Shown one piece after another: positions 46,451 through 57,275 of a stretch of DNA of 64,000 nucleotides. The stretch comes from Cordylochernes scorpioides (Eukaryota; Arthropoda; Arachnida; Pseudoscorpiones; Chernetidae). The notes under the pieces were generated by a model, which was given only the letters and a program-made list of their open reading frames with translations, was not told where the DNA came from and made no database searches. The translations under genes were made by a program, and so were the position numbers. The DNA lies in assembly GCA_030710605.1 (NCBI GenBank), contig CP092880.1:6629009-6693008 (forward strand), read 5' to 3'. Numbering within the stretch: the first letter of the stretch is position 1; the number at the start of each line of letters is the position of its first letter.

Positions 46451-46639
46451 ATATATTGTGTTAGAATTATTTTTGTGTTTTGTTGTTGAAAAGAGGTGCA
46501 GTCGTGAAAAAGTAAAGATAATTATTTACCTTTCAAGTCGATTTTATTTTGAATTACTTGAAGTAAAATTACACATAAAATTATTTTATCACAGTAATAT
46601 AAAATTTATAAAATGAATTCTATATTCGTGATTTAAATA

Positions 46640-47035
46640 ATTATGAAAAACACTTTTAAAAAAAAGCTTTTATTTAAAATGCACTAAAAATAACAAAATA
46701 AATATTTCTGAAGTATTGCTTTTTTTTCTGAAGGTACCATTTAACAAATAAAATAATAGACTTAGAAATAAAAGCGGTGGGGATGATAATCATTTATGCA
46801 GCAAATAGGTGTAAATTTAATGAAAGGCAAAATCTTGCTAATAATTTGCTTCATATAAAATCACATTGATCTCAAATTTATTATTAATGTACCCCACCGC
46901 TTTTATTTCTAAGTCTATTATTTTATTTGTTAAATGGTACCTTCAGAAAAAAAAAGCAATACTTCAGAAATATTTATTTTGTTATTTTCAGTGCATTTTA
47001 AATAAAACTTTTTTTTAAAAGTGTTTTTTATAATT
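46640..47035. repeat. Fold-back element with ~150-bp arms
   Basis: Arms 'aataaaataatagacttag', 'aaaagcggtgggg' and complements, with a non-palindromic centre (46790-46890). 'aaaaacactttt' marks both ends. Confidence 0.8.
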
Positions 47036-47370
47036 AATTATTCACGCTATTTTTAGTCGTATATATGCCAGTCCAAAAAAAAAAAAGCCTTATCACTGAG
47101 ACGACGTTGGCCTTAAATAGCTGCAACCTGCTCGCAGCAGATTGGTCAATTCCTCGTGGGAGGTCGGAAGTGACGTAAGCAAAATCCGTTACTAACAGAA
47201 CTGCATCTCTTTGCTTTTGGGAACCCTAAATTTATTGAATTATATTACAAAGTTAGAGACACCCAGTGGATTATTGTTAGGGTATAATTGGTACATATAA
47301 AATTTGAATTATAATTAAACAATTGATTAAATAGTTAAAAGTAACAACATACTAATTGAAAAAGGGGAAC
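47036..47370. other. No recognisable feature
   Basis: Host sequence between a fold-back and the copia element; nothing recognised. Confidence 0.35.
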
Positions 47371-47628
47371 TGATATAGGCTTAGCAAAATACGATGTTCC
47401 TTTTTAAGGATTTCTAGTTGTTTTTGTACTCACGTATGTTGTAGTTACGAGGACATCCCTTTAGATAAAAACAAATATATATTAATTTAAGGAACGACTT
47501 GTTCCAATTACAATTGTTAAAACAAGCTAGCGATAAAACATAACAGCAAGGTTGAAGGTAGAAGTTGGAAGTGTCGTAATAGTAGTGACGTAGCATCGAT
47601 GATGATTAAAGTCAAAGTTTGCGTAACA
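47371..47628 (-). repeat. 3' LTR of copia copy 1
   Basis: 258 bp, ends TGTTACGC and TATATCA on the - strand. Preceded (on the - strand) by the polypurine tract. Confidence 0.95.
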
Positions 47629-47639
47629 ATTCCCTCCTT
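47629..47639 (-). promoter_or_regulatory. Polypurine tract of copia copy 1
   Basis: AAGGAGGGAAT on the - strand, immediately before the 3' LTR; priming site for plus-strand DNA. Confidence 0.75.
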
Positions 47640-48969
47640 ACTTTGTCTTTATTCCCACGATGCTGAGGTTCTCCAGGTGTTTCTTCATCTGGTCTCGGGA
47701 TAGGTCCTTTGTGAAGATATCCGCCTCCAGGTCCTGAGATGGCTTATACAGAATGCAGATGTCTCTGGATTCATAACAGTCTCTCAAGAAGTGGTACTTT
47801 CTGTTGATAGGTCTACAGCGACTGCTTTGTTTAGGGCTGGAGATCCAGTTGATCAATGACTGACTGTCTGTATAGATCGCAGTTGGTTTTCCCATGAAAT
47901 TCCATTCTTCCAGCTCTCGTAACAGGTTTATTATCCACTTGATTTGACAGCAGCTTTCACAAGCAGCTATCATTTCCGCTTCCATTGTGGAAAGGGCGAC
48001 GAGTGGTTGTTTACTACTTTTCCAGTCTATAGTAGCTCCGCCGAGCTTCAATACATATCCGCCGTAAGATTTTCCATCATGAGTGGTCGACCAGCTGGCA
48101 TCGGTGTAGGACTTCAGGATTCCAGTCTTCCCTCTTTCAAATTTCACTCCTAGTTCAATTGTTCCTCGTAGGTATCTCATCACTCTTTTGATTGCTGTCC
48201 AGTGCATCTGTTTTGGTTGTCTGGAGTACTGTGAAAGTTTGCTAGTGATGTAAGCGATGTCGGGTCTGGTGTTAACAGCTAGAAACATTAGCATTCCAAG
48301 GGCTTCTTGGTAAGTGTGCTGATCACAATTGTCATCTTCAATATGATTGTCCAAATTGATTTCTTTGGAACCTGGTGTTGGAACTTCCTTACAAGTTTCC
48401 ATTCCATATTTCTGTAATATTTGTTGTACATAGTGGCTTTGCTGTAGCGAAATTCCCTCCTTGTCTTGTATGATCTTGATTTCCAAAAACATGCCTTTAC
48501 ATGTTACATCCTTTATTTCCAGGTGATGTCTCAATTTATTGATGAATCTGTTTGAGATATCTTCAGAATCTGAGACAGTGATAAAATCATCAACATATAT
48601 CCCTACATAGAAGTATTTGTCTTCATTCTTCCATTTAAATAGGCAAGGATCAGATTTAAGTTTTTCTAGTCCACAGTCATGAAGTACTTGACTGAATTTC
48701 TCATACCACGATCTTCCGGATTGAGGTAGACCGTAAATACTTTTGTTGAGTTTGCAAACTTTGTTTCTGTCTTGGACAAATCCAGCAGGTTGTTCCATGA
48801 ATATTGTGTTTTCAATGTTTCCATTTAGATAGGCTGCTTTCACATCAAATAGTTTAATGACTGAATCTTTTGTTGTTGCCATTGACAAAATAGTCCTGGG
48901 GGTGGCATTTTTATTTACAGGGCTGAAACTTTCGTTGTAATCTCTCCCTGGGATTTGGTTGTATCCCAT
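47638..48969 (-). pseudogene. copia reverse transcriptase and RNase H
   Basis: 443 codons open from MGYNQIPGRDYNESFSPV to IVGIKTK and stop. RT: KLFDVKAAYLNG (first Asp), SIYGLPQSGRSWYEKF and YVDDFITVSD (catalytic pair). RNase H: SYTDASWSTT, STMEAEMIA and YTDSQSLINW. All acidic residues are present. The frame is cut from its upstream part by a single stop (TGA where KARLVAMGY would be expected to have CGA), so the internal Met is not a real start. Confidence 0.85.
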
Positions 48970-48978
48970 TGCAACAAG

Positions 48979-49470
48979 TCAAGCTTTGTAAGTTTTGTTT
49001 TCTTGGCCTTTAGATATTTTGAACACCCATTTACTTTTGACAACTTTAGCGTTTACAGGTCTAGGTACCAGTTCCCATACTTGATGCGAGTACATGTTCT
49101 GTACTTCCTCAAGCATTGCGTTCTCCCAATGTTTCTTGTCTTCGCATGCGATGGCTTCTTCATAGTCTTTCGGAATGGTTTCATTCGTAGTAGCCAGAAC
49201 GTAGTCATCGGATCTTTTAGGTATTGTTCGAGTTCTTTGTGGTCTGTCTGATCCACTTGACTCTGTCTGTCTGTTGATCATGGTATCTGGTGCTGGGTCT
49301 TTAATCAACATATGATAGAACATGATTGTCCAGTTGTTCATCCTCCTGAATGAAGAAATATGTGTTAGTTTCCATATTATTATCACTTTGTTTTTCTTCC
49401 GAGATGACATTATTGTTCTCTCTGAAGTGAATGTCTGCGGTTTCAAGAATGACTCTCGCTGTGATATCAA
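48979..49470 (-). pseudogene. copia integrase C-terminus / RT N-terminus
   Basis: Reads SGSDRPQRTRTIPKRSDDYV, EAIACEDKKHWENAMLEEVQ and WELVPRPVNAKVVKSKWVFK, the linker and first RT block of copia Pol. It is in a different frame from the integrase core and ends at the TGA before the RT frame. Confidence 0.75.
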
Positions 49471-50476
49471 ATACTCGATAAGCTCTTCTGCATCTTGAAT
49501 AGCCTACAAATATTCCTCTCTTAGATTTAGCTTCTAGTTTGTGTCTTTGATGATTCTCGAGTTTATAGAAGACTTCACAACCAAATATCATGATGTGAGA
49601 GACGGATGGCTTTTTACCTTTCCATTTTTCCATAGGGGTAGTGTCTGGGTCATTGGTTGTGGGAGTTAGATTGTACAGATATGCAGCTGTATTCACAGCT
49701 TCTGCCCAGAAGTGTAGGGGTAATTGGGAGTCTGCCAGAAGTGTTCGGCCTTTGTCTAATAGTGTTCTGTTAGCTCTTTCAACTCTCCCATTGCTTCTTG
49801 GGCTGTACGGTGTAGTTAGTTCATGTTTAATTTCTTTGGATTCTATGAAGGTTTCAAGGTTTTTATTGATAAATTCTGTTCCGTTATCTGTTCTAAGTCG
49901 CTTTAGTTTTGAGTTTAGCTCGTTTTCTCTCTTTATAATAAACTTCTTCAAAACTTCTGCTGCTGATAGTTTATCTTTGAGAAATTCTACAAATATTCTC
50001 CTAGAAAATCCATCTACGATGGCCAAGAAATATTTACTTCCGCCCAAGGAGTTTATTCTCATTGGACCACAGAGATCGACATAAATGGCTTCAAAGGGGT
50101 AGCTTTCCTGATTGTTATCTGTGTGAACATAGGGTACTTTGGTCATTTTTCCCAAGGAGCAAGCATCACATTGATCAAGGGTACCATTTATAGAGTTCAA
50201 GCCTTTTAGAAGATTGTTCTTCAAAATCAGGTCTAGTTTGTTGTCACTAGGATGTCCTAACCTTCTGTGCCATGTAGTCCTAGAATTGTCCTTTGAAATC
50301 AAGCAATGTTCGTTTGGAACATGAGTTGCTTCAGGTAAACGTGATAGGTTCAATGTGTACATGTTACCATCAAAGTTGCCTGTTCCTAGTAGCTTGTCAT
50401 CAGAAGAGTATATGTATGCTCCTTCAGAATTCAAAAGAACAGAGTTCCCTCTTCTTACCACGCTTGGAATGGACAT
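49301..50476 (-). pseudogene. copia integrase
   Basis: Pre-integrase zinc region (WHRRLGHPSD ... CDACSLGK) followed by the DDE core: YVDLCGPM, RTDNGTEF and SNGRVERANRT. All three acids are present. The ORF then drifts into a short frameshifted tail. A one-base deletion upstream (GTACCC versus GTAACCC in copy 2, about 50525) separates it from gag. Confidence 0.85.
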
Positions 50477-50487
50477 TAGATTTCCTT

Positions 50488-51381
50488 TCAGGTGTGGTAC
50501 ATGGAGGACATTATGCAGGGTACAGCGTTGTTAAGTTTGTCCTTACCTTGTACAGTAGCTTGGATTGATCCTGATGAGGCAGATTCGATGTGTCTCCCTT
50601 CTTTCGCCACTTGTATGCTTCTTCTCTCCTCCTTCCTTGTACTGGCCATGTTATTTTCGTTTGTTGTATTATTTTGATTTCCTTTGTTGTTAGGGTTGAA
50701 CCAACAGTCTTTCTTGAAATGTCCTTTTCTTTTGCAAATGAAGCATACCTTTTCTTTGAATTGGTTGCCTGATGATCTGAAAGAATTTTCATGATTTTTG
50801 CTTCTGTCCTGTCTTTTCTTCTCGAAATCCAGTAGAGCTTGTCTCAAGTCTGGTAAGGAGATTCCTCTGTTTATTGACAGTGCTGCTGTGATCGTGTCAA
50901 AGTTAGGTGTGAGTCCTTCAACAATGTATCGTACAAGTTCTCTTTCTGTTACAGTCTTTCCTAGCTGGGTGATCTCTTGTGCCAGTTTCTGTGCTCGTAC
51001 AATATACATGTTAACATTTTCATTTGGGTTCAATTTTAGTCTGGCTAGATCCAACATGAGGTCTATCCTTTTATTTTCTAGAGATCCTTCAAACCTTTTC
51101 TTTATGTCGTACCAAATTCTTTTGGCCCTTTTATCGCCTCGAAAGATGATTGTTAAGTCATCCGAAAGTGACAATATTATTAGGCTGTATGCTTCCCGAT
51201 TCTTTTTCTTCCAAATATCATATTCTAGTTTATTATTTGTAAAGTCTGGCTCGTCATTAACAATTACGTCCTCGAAGAGATCTTTTGAATCTAGAATTGC
51301 TTCCATTTTCATGGACCATGTTGTATAGTTGTTTTCTGTTAACTGTTCGATTTTTGCTAAGTTATGTGTATCCATTTTCAT
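50488..51381 (-). pseudogene. copia Gag with protease deleted
   Basis: MKMDTHNLAKIEQLTENNYT start, UBN2-type Gag core (YTTWSMKMEAIL; WYDIKKRFEG) and a CCHC knuckle CFICKRKGHFKKDC. After MASTR the frame jumps directly to RRSIQVAKEG. About 210 bp present in copy 2, including the protease motif IDSACTSHM, is missing. Confidence 0.85.
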
Positions 51382-51483
51382 TCAACTTTTTCTTTCTAAA
51401 TTGGCGGTTAGTCCAATTATTTAATTTCTTTTTGATTTAAATGGATCAATTGGCGGTTAGTCCAATTCGCGCGCCCAAACCAC

Positions 51484-51495
51484 GCTCTGCTACCA
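51484..51495 (-). promoter_or_regulatory. Primer-binding site, initiator tRNA-Met
   Basis: TGGTAGCAGAGC on the - strand, three bases inside the 5' LTR, complementary to the 3' end of animal initiator tRNA-Met, the usual copia primer. Confidence 0.75.
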
Positions 51496-51498
51496 AAT

Positions 51499-51756
51499 TG
51501 ATATAGGCTTAGCAAAATACGATGTTCCTTTTTAAGGATTTCTAGTTGTTTTTGTACTCACGTATGTTGTAGTTACGAGGACATCCCTTTAGATAAAAAC
51601 AAATATATATTTATTTAAGGAACGACTTGTTCCAATTACAATTGTTAAAACAAGCTAGCGATAAAACATAACAGAAAGGTTGAAGGTAGAAGTTGGAAGT
51701 GTCGTAATAGTAGTGACGTAGCATCGATGATGATTAAAGTCAAAGTTTGCGTAACA
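51499..51756 (-). repeat. 5' LTR of copia copy 1
   Basis: 258 bp. Differs from the 3' LTR (47371-47628) by 'tatttattt'/'tattaattt' and 'acagaaagg'/'acagcaagg'. Confidence 0.95.
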
Positions 51757-51826
51757 GGAACTATTTAAAAAGGTGTCGTGAAATGTATGGTGATATATTG
51801 TTACACACACACCTATATATATATAA

Positions 51827-52329
51827 CTAGAGGACGTACCCGGCTTCGCCAGGGTTTTACCCGAGTAAAGGTTTGTCTAACGAATCTCTCGATAAAGTGA
51901 ACATTTTTTCCCGGTCCCTTGAAAAATACTCGATAAGTTGAATAAAATCAATATTAATTGGTTCCCTCGGTAATTGGAAGTTAAAGGAATAGTATCTTGC
52001 CTTGGAATTGTATCATTATTCTTGTCTCAAATAAATTGCCGTGTCATCTTGAATTTTGTCTTTCCTAATTTTCTACATTACAAAATCATCGTATCATCAT
52101 GATAATATTTAGAGCAGATTGTTGAATTATAACATATAAATTAGAATATTCATCTTGATTATTTTAAAGCGAAAAGTTATTTCAAAAATTTTATTTGCTA
52201 GAAACCTTCCCAGTACTATACTAAATAACTTCCCAAAGTTTCATGGCGTTCCAATGAGTGGTTTGGTCAGGCATAAAGGACAAACAGACCACACACACAC
52301 ACACATACATTCATTTTTATATATATAGA
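51827..52329 (-). mobile_element. Non-autonomous Helitron (minus orientation)
   Basis: CTAGAGGACGTACCCGGCTTCG at the left and (- strand) TCTATATATATAAAAATGAA at the right, flanked by A and T. Shares 'ctcgataaagtgaacattttt' and the LTR-like piece 'caaataaattgccgtgtcat' with the Helitron at 23019. Confidence 0.65.
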
Positions 52330-53170
52330 TGAATATAAATATATGCGTGATGATATTGGAATAAGATGACTAAATTATAACAGATAAAATTAATATATTT
52401 TTTAGCTTTTCTCATTTATTTGCTTGTAATTCCAAGGACGTTTTAGATAGGAATATGAATATTTGGATTTCTAATTCCTTCCATGTCTTGAACATTTATT
52501 GAAAAAATCCTTTCGCAACCTCCAGCATTGTCGCATTTTTAGCCAAGAAAAATTGAAATTGACAGGTTCTGGGAAAAAATAGTTGTTTTTTAGTCAGAAA
52601 ATGATAATGAAAATATTGCTGTATCATGTTTGATAATCATATACAAAATTATATAGGGAAAAAAAATCCAAAAGAGCAGAGACCACGGGTGAAGCGAGTT
52701 CACTTTTAGTATGCAGAAACAAAATTCTAACAGAAAACATGCATTCGAGTAGAAGACACAAAGCCAGATCATCTATATATATAAAAATGAATGTATGTCT
52801 GTGTGTGGTGTGTCTGTCCTTTATGCCTGACCAAACCACTCATTGGAACGCCATGAAACTTTGGGAAGTTATTTAGCAATTTTGAAATAACTTTTCGCCT
52901 AAAGATAATCAAGATAAATATTTTAATTTATCTGTTATAATTCAACAATTTGCTCTAAATATTATCATGCATATAGAAAAAAAATATTATATGCCTCTTC
53001 TTTATGCCGGACCAAACTACTCATTTCATCGCAATTTCACTTTGAGAAATTGTTTAATATACTACCAGAAAGGTTTCTATCTAATTATTAGTTTGAAAAA
53101 CCTTTTTTTTTTAATAAGGATAAATATTAATTAATCTGTTATATTTTCAGCACTCTGATTTATTATCTCT
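52330..53170 (+). repeat. Helitron fragments in head-to-head arrangement
   Basis: 52540-52770 is the reverse of 28460-28690. At 52780 a second Helitron 5' end (TCTATATATATAAAAATGAA) starts on the + strand, mirroring the one ending at 52329. A more diverged copy follows ('tatgccggaccaaactactc', about 53010). Confidence 0.5.
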
Positions 53171-53793
53171 GTATTATCTTTATATATATAAAAATCAAAA
53201 TTTGTCTGTCTGTTTATCGATAAACTCAGAAACTACTTAACCAAATGTCACCAAATTTTCCACATAACTACCAATGACCCTAAAGATGAAGAATTTGCAA
53301 TGCATTAAAATTAAGTAAAAAAAAATATTTTAAAATCTATATTTTATCTTTGTGTATATTGTTTATATAGCCACTTGCTATTTGACCATTTAGAACTTTG
53401 GGGAAACTTATAAAGCTATTTTTGTCAGATTTCCTTTTTTCGTTTCGTTTTATTCCCCCCCATATTCCATTAAAAATTTTATTAAAAATTATCATCATTA
53501 TTAAGAAGGTTTTCAATGTGTCTGTATTCAAATTATTAATGACATTTTTTAAAGTAAAACAGTGTATACAGTATTAAATATGTATAATGGAACTGTTGCT
53601 GGTTGGTTTGTAATTCCAAACGGAGTCCAACAACAAATTATTTTTCGTAAAATCAACTTTTAATTACATTTATCTAATACAAATTATCAGAAGGGGTTAA
53701 ATTGTTGCATACATGTTGACGTTTTTTGTTTATGTCTGTCGTGGTCAAATAACATTTTAATATTATACAATTTTTAAATATATGTGTTTGATA
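53171..53793. other. AT-rich, mostly unrecognised
   Basis: One Helitron-5'-like run ('atatataaaaatcaaaattt' with TGTCTGTCTG, about 53182). Otherwise nothing recognised. Confidence 0.35.
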
Positions 53794-54681
53794 TCTATAT
53801 ATATAATTGCCTTATTCTGTCTGAAGCTCACGGATAGAATGCGCGCCCATTGGCTGCCGGCGAACACGTGTCCTCCCTGCCCCCCTCTATAGCCCTGTCT
53901 ATAGCGGTCACTTTAGGCAACCCTGTTATCAGCAGTGTGATACATACACCTGTCTATACAGACCACCCTGTCTATAGCGGCCACTCTAGACACCCCTGTT
54001 ATCAGCTGTGTGATACATACACCTGTCTATACAGACCACCCTGTCTATAGCGACCACTCTAGACAACCCTGTTATCAGCTGTGTGATACATCCACCTGTC
54101 TATACAGACCACCCTGTATATAGCGGCCATTCTAGATAACCCTGTTATCAGCTGTGTGATACATACACCTGTCTATAGCGGCCACTCTAGACAACCCTGT
54201 TATCAGCTGTGTGATACATCCACCTGTCTATACAGACCACCCTGTCTATAGCGGTCACTTTAGGCAACCCTGTTATCATCAGTGTGTTACATTCACCTGT
54301 CTATACAGACCACCCTGTCTATAGCGGTCACTTTAGGCAACCCTGTTATCAGCAGTGTGATACATACACCTGTCTATACAGACCACCCTGCCTATAGCGA
54401 CCACTCTAGACAACCCTGTTATCAGCTGTGTGATACATCCACCTGTCTATACAGACCACCCTGTCTATGGCGGCCACTCTAGGCAACCCTGTTATCAGCT
54501 GTGTGATACATCCACCTGTCTATACAGACCACCCTGTCTATAGCGGCCGCTCTAGGCAACCCTAGGAAGCAAGATGTATACAAGGTGTAGACAAGATGAA
54601 GATCTAGATGAAGATTAAAACGTTTTTAAAATATATTCGCACTCGGGTAAAACCCGGGCGTTGCCCGGGCCATTCGTCTAG
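53794..54681 (+). mobile_element. Non-autonomous Helitron with internal minisatellite
   Basis: Flanked by A (53793) and T (54682). Starts TCTATATATATAATTGCCTT and ends with hairpin CCCGGGCGTTGCCCGGG + CCATTCGT + CTAG, a textbook Helitron 3' end. Between lie a GC-rich segment shared with 55255-55330 and nine tandem 73-bp units. Confidence 0.8.
53884..54563 (+). repeat. 73-bp minisatellite inside a Helitron
   Basis: About nine units with 'caaccctgttatcagctgtg', 'tacacctgtctatacagacc' and 'accctgtctatagcggccac'. 'ctatagcggtcactttag' resembles a Tigger-type terminal repeat (inference). One unit is shorter. Confidence 0.9.
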
Positions 54682-54847
54682 TATTATATATAAATATTTA
54701 CATTTTACATGATTTATGATTTATATTTAGAATGATATATAATTATTTTATTATATATATATATTTTTTATTATGACAACAAAATGTGATATTAATGTTA
54801 ATTTATATAATTTTAATAAAGTATATTTTATGAGCATTATATATTCA

Positions 54848-55187
54848 CTAGACGAATGGCCCGGGCAACGCCCGGGTTTTACCCGAGTGCGTATATATTT
54901 TAAAAATGTTTTAATTAAAATACTATTCATTGCAATTATAAATTGGCGCCGTGGATGTCTCTCTTGTGAAACGTCCCGCCCCAAACTGTGTGTGTCTTGA
55001 AAATACAAAAATAAAAATGTGAACGGAAAAATATGTCCAGGGTAGCCTAGTGGTCATGGCATCTGCCCGGTAAGCGGAAGGTCGTGGGTTCGATTCCCAT
55101 CCCTTGACACTTTTTTATTTTATCCATTCTGACCAAAATCTATCCGTGAACTTCACACAGAGAGAATAAGGCAATTATATAAGTAGA
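54848..55187 (-). mobile_element. Non-autonomous Helitron carrying a tRNA-like gene
   Basis: Minus orientation: (- strand) TCTACTTATATAATTGCCTT at the right, hairpin CCCGGGCGTTGCCCGGG + CCATTCGTCTAG at the left; flanked by A and T. Same ends as the Helitron at 53794, but the interior holds a complete tRNA-like sequence on the opposite strand. Confidence 0.78.
55035..55109 (+). tRNA. tRNA-Thr(GGT)-like gene inside a Helitron
   Basis: 75 nt. Acceptor GTCCAGG/CCTTGAC (one C-T mismatch), A box-like TAGCCTAGTGG, anticodon arm TCTGC-CCGGTAA-GCGGA (anticodon GGT if numbered normally), T arm GTGGGTTCGATTCCCAT, discriminator A, then a T run. Folds almost perfectly. It could be a captured tRNA or the head of a SINE. 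A deleted version lies in the fold-back loop at about 36490. Confidence 0.55.
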
Positions 55188-55254
55188 TAATCCAAATTGT
55201 GCCATATCACACACTATTTTTTTATTTGGCCTTATTACCTTGTGTTTATAATCT

Positions 55255-55520
55255 ATGACCTAATGCCGGCGGCGCGCGCCCGTTGGCTGCCGGCGAGCAC
55301 GTGACCTCCCTGTGCGCGCGCATTCGTGACAGAACCGGCCGGCCCATGACGGTCGTGACTATATATGTTGATGAATGGATAAAAATAATAATATAATAAT
55401 AATAATAATTATTATTATTATTATTATTATCATTAGATAATGATAATGATCATAATGATGATGCGCGCGCATCCGTGACAGAACCGGCCGGCCCATGACG
55501 GTCGTGACTATATATGTTGA
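55255..55520. repeat. GC-rich duplicated segment around an ATT palindrome
   Basis: 'gtgacagaaccggccggccc' + ATGACGGTCGTGACTATATA occurs at 55327 and 55478, separated by (AAT)n/(ATT)n that folds back (55380-55450). The left part matches the Helitron at 53794 ('gttggctgccggcgagcacg'). Confidence 0.65.
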
Positions 55521-55860
55521 TAAGATGAATATTCTAATTTAATATTTGAATTAAATATTTATTAAAAAATTTAAACTTATATATATAATGAAAATATGAA
55601 AAGTTAATATTTAGTAGCCGCTACATAATTCTTAATTATAAACATGTTTAAAATAGTCAAAATGAAGAGTACGACTACAGAACAATGGTTTAAAATATAA
55701 TAGAAAGTAAGCTGAATGAAGACAAAAAAATGTTAAGAATTCCCTATGAATTGAAATGAAGTGATTTTGCCTATAAAATATAAAAAATAGACTAGATTGA
55801 TACACATTCAAAATGGTTAAAATGGCATTTATTGAGCCAAACAGTGTGAAAAAGTAGATA
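55521..55860. other. No recognisable feature
   Basis: AT-rich, no gene or repeat recognised. Confidence 0.35.
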
Positions 55861-56011
55861 CAGTAGAGCTTCCATTGAGAGGGTGCCTAAAATCGTAGCT
55901 TAACCCGTCTCTCCAAGAGGCAGTCTCTTATTAAAGGTCTATTACAGATCCTTTAATATCAATTAGAATCTCCAATGAGAGACCACCTACAGGAGAAACA
56001 AGTTGAGTCAT
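55861..56011. repeat. Tigger-like MITE half, interrupted by copia copy 2
   Basis: Starts CAGTAGAGCTTCCATTGAGA after TA, with inner 'ccaatgagagaccacctaca'. The sequence continues after the copia element at 59290 ('ttaggtggtctttcttaaga'). The far end is lost. Confidence 0.5.
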
Positions 56012-56274
56012 TGTTACGCAAACTTTGACTTTTAATCATCATCGATGCCACGTCACGACTATGACGTCACTACTTCCAACTTCTACCTTCAAACTTTGTT
56101 ATGTTTATCGCTAGCTTGTTTTAACAATATATGTAATGGAATACAAGTCGTTCCTTAAATAAATATATATTTGTTTTTATCTAAAGGGATGTCCTCGTAA
56201 CTACTAATTACGTGAGTACAAAAACAACTAAAAATCCTTAGAAAGAAACATCGTATTTTGCTAAGCCTATATCA
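56012..56274 (+). repeat. 5' LTR of copia copy 2
   Basis: 263 bp, TGTTACGC...TATATCA, followed by ATT and TGGTAGCAGAGC (tRNA-Met-i primer site, 56278-56289). Confidence 0.93.
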
Positions 56275-56390
56275 ATTTGGTAGCAGAGCGTGGTTTGGTC
56301 GCGCGAATTGGACTAACTACCAATTGATCCATTTAAATCAAAAAGAAATTGAATAATTGGACTAACCGCCAATTTAGAAAGAAAAGTTGA

Positions 56391-57275
56391 ATGAAAATGG
56401 ATACACATAACTTAGCAAAAATCGAACAGTTAACAGAAAACAACTATACAACGTGGTCCATGAAAATGGAAGCGATTCTAGATTCAAAAGATCTCTTCGA
56501 GGACGTAATTGTTAATGACGAGCCAGACTTTACAAATAATAAACTAGAATATGATATTTGGAAGAAAAAGAATCGGGAAGCATACAGCCTAATAATATTG
56601 TCACTTTCGGATGACTTAACAATCATCTTTCGAGGCGATAAAAGGGCCAAAAGAATTTGGTACGACATAAAGAAAAGGTTTGAAGGATCTCTAGAAAATA
56701 AAAGGATAGACCTCATGTTGGATCTAGCCAGACTAAAATTGAACCCAAATGAAAATGTTAACATGTATATTGTACGAGCACAGAAACTGGCACAAGATAT
56801 CACTCAGCTAGGAAAGACTGTAACAGAAAGAGAACTTGTATGATACATTGTTGAAGGACTCACACCTAACTTTGACACGATCACAGCAGCACTGTCAATA
56901 AACAGAGGAATCTCCTTACCAGACTTGAGACAAGCTCTACTGGATTTCGAGAAGAAAAGACAGGACAGAAGCAAAAATCATGAAAATGCTTTCAGATCAT
57001 CAGGCAACCAATTCAAAGAAAAGTCATGCTACATTTGCAAAAGAAAAGGACATTTCAAGAAAGACTGTTGGTTCAACCCTAACAACAAAGGAAATCAAAA
57101 TAATACAACAAACGAAAATATCATGGCCAGTACAAGGAACTACCATAAAGGACCAAAACAAAGACACGTCCAGATCAGCAATCCAAGAGCGAACGGAGGA
57201 ACCAACCCAACGAAGAGACACCACTTCAGAATACGCACTACATGTGATCACAAGAGAGGAACGCCCGACGGCTAA
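56391..57275 (+). pseudogene. copia Gag, copy 2
   Basis: Same N-terminus as copy 1, but codon 151 is TGA where copy 1 has CGA (RELV*YIVEG), splitting Gag at 56843. The frame is open again to 57275 with the CCHC knuckle CYICKRKGHFKKDC. A +1 shift leads into the Pol frame (56980-58968), which overlaps it. Confidence 0.85.

Larger units (their letters stand above)
47371..51756 (-). mobile_element. Ty1/copia LTR retrotransposon, copy 1
   Basis: 4,386 bp with 258-bp LTRs (47371-47628, 51499-51756; TGTTACGC...CTATATCA on the - strand) differing at two positions, and a 5-bp duplication GGAAC (47366-47370, 51757-51761). Gag, integrase, RT and RNase H are recognisable in copia order, but the protease active site is deleted and the frame is broken in several places. 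Confidence 0.95.

Noticed and set aside
48955-51328. Several + strand ORFs of 60-176 codons across the copia element
   Set aside because: They are antisense shadows of gag and pol; no independent motifs.
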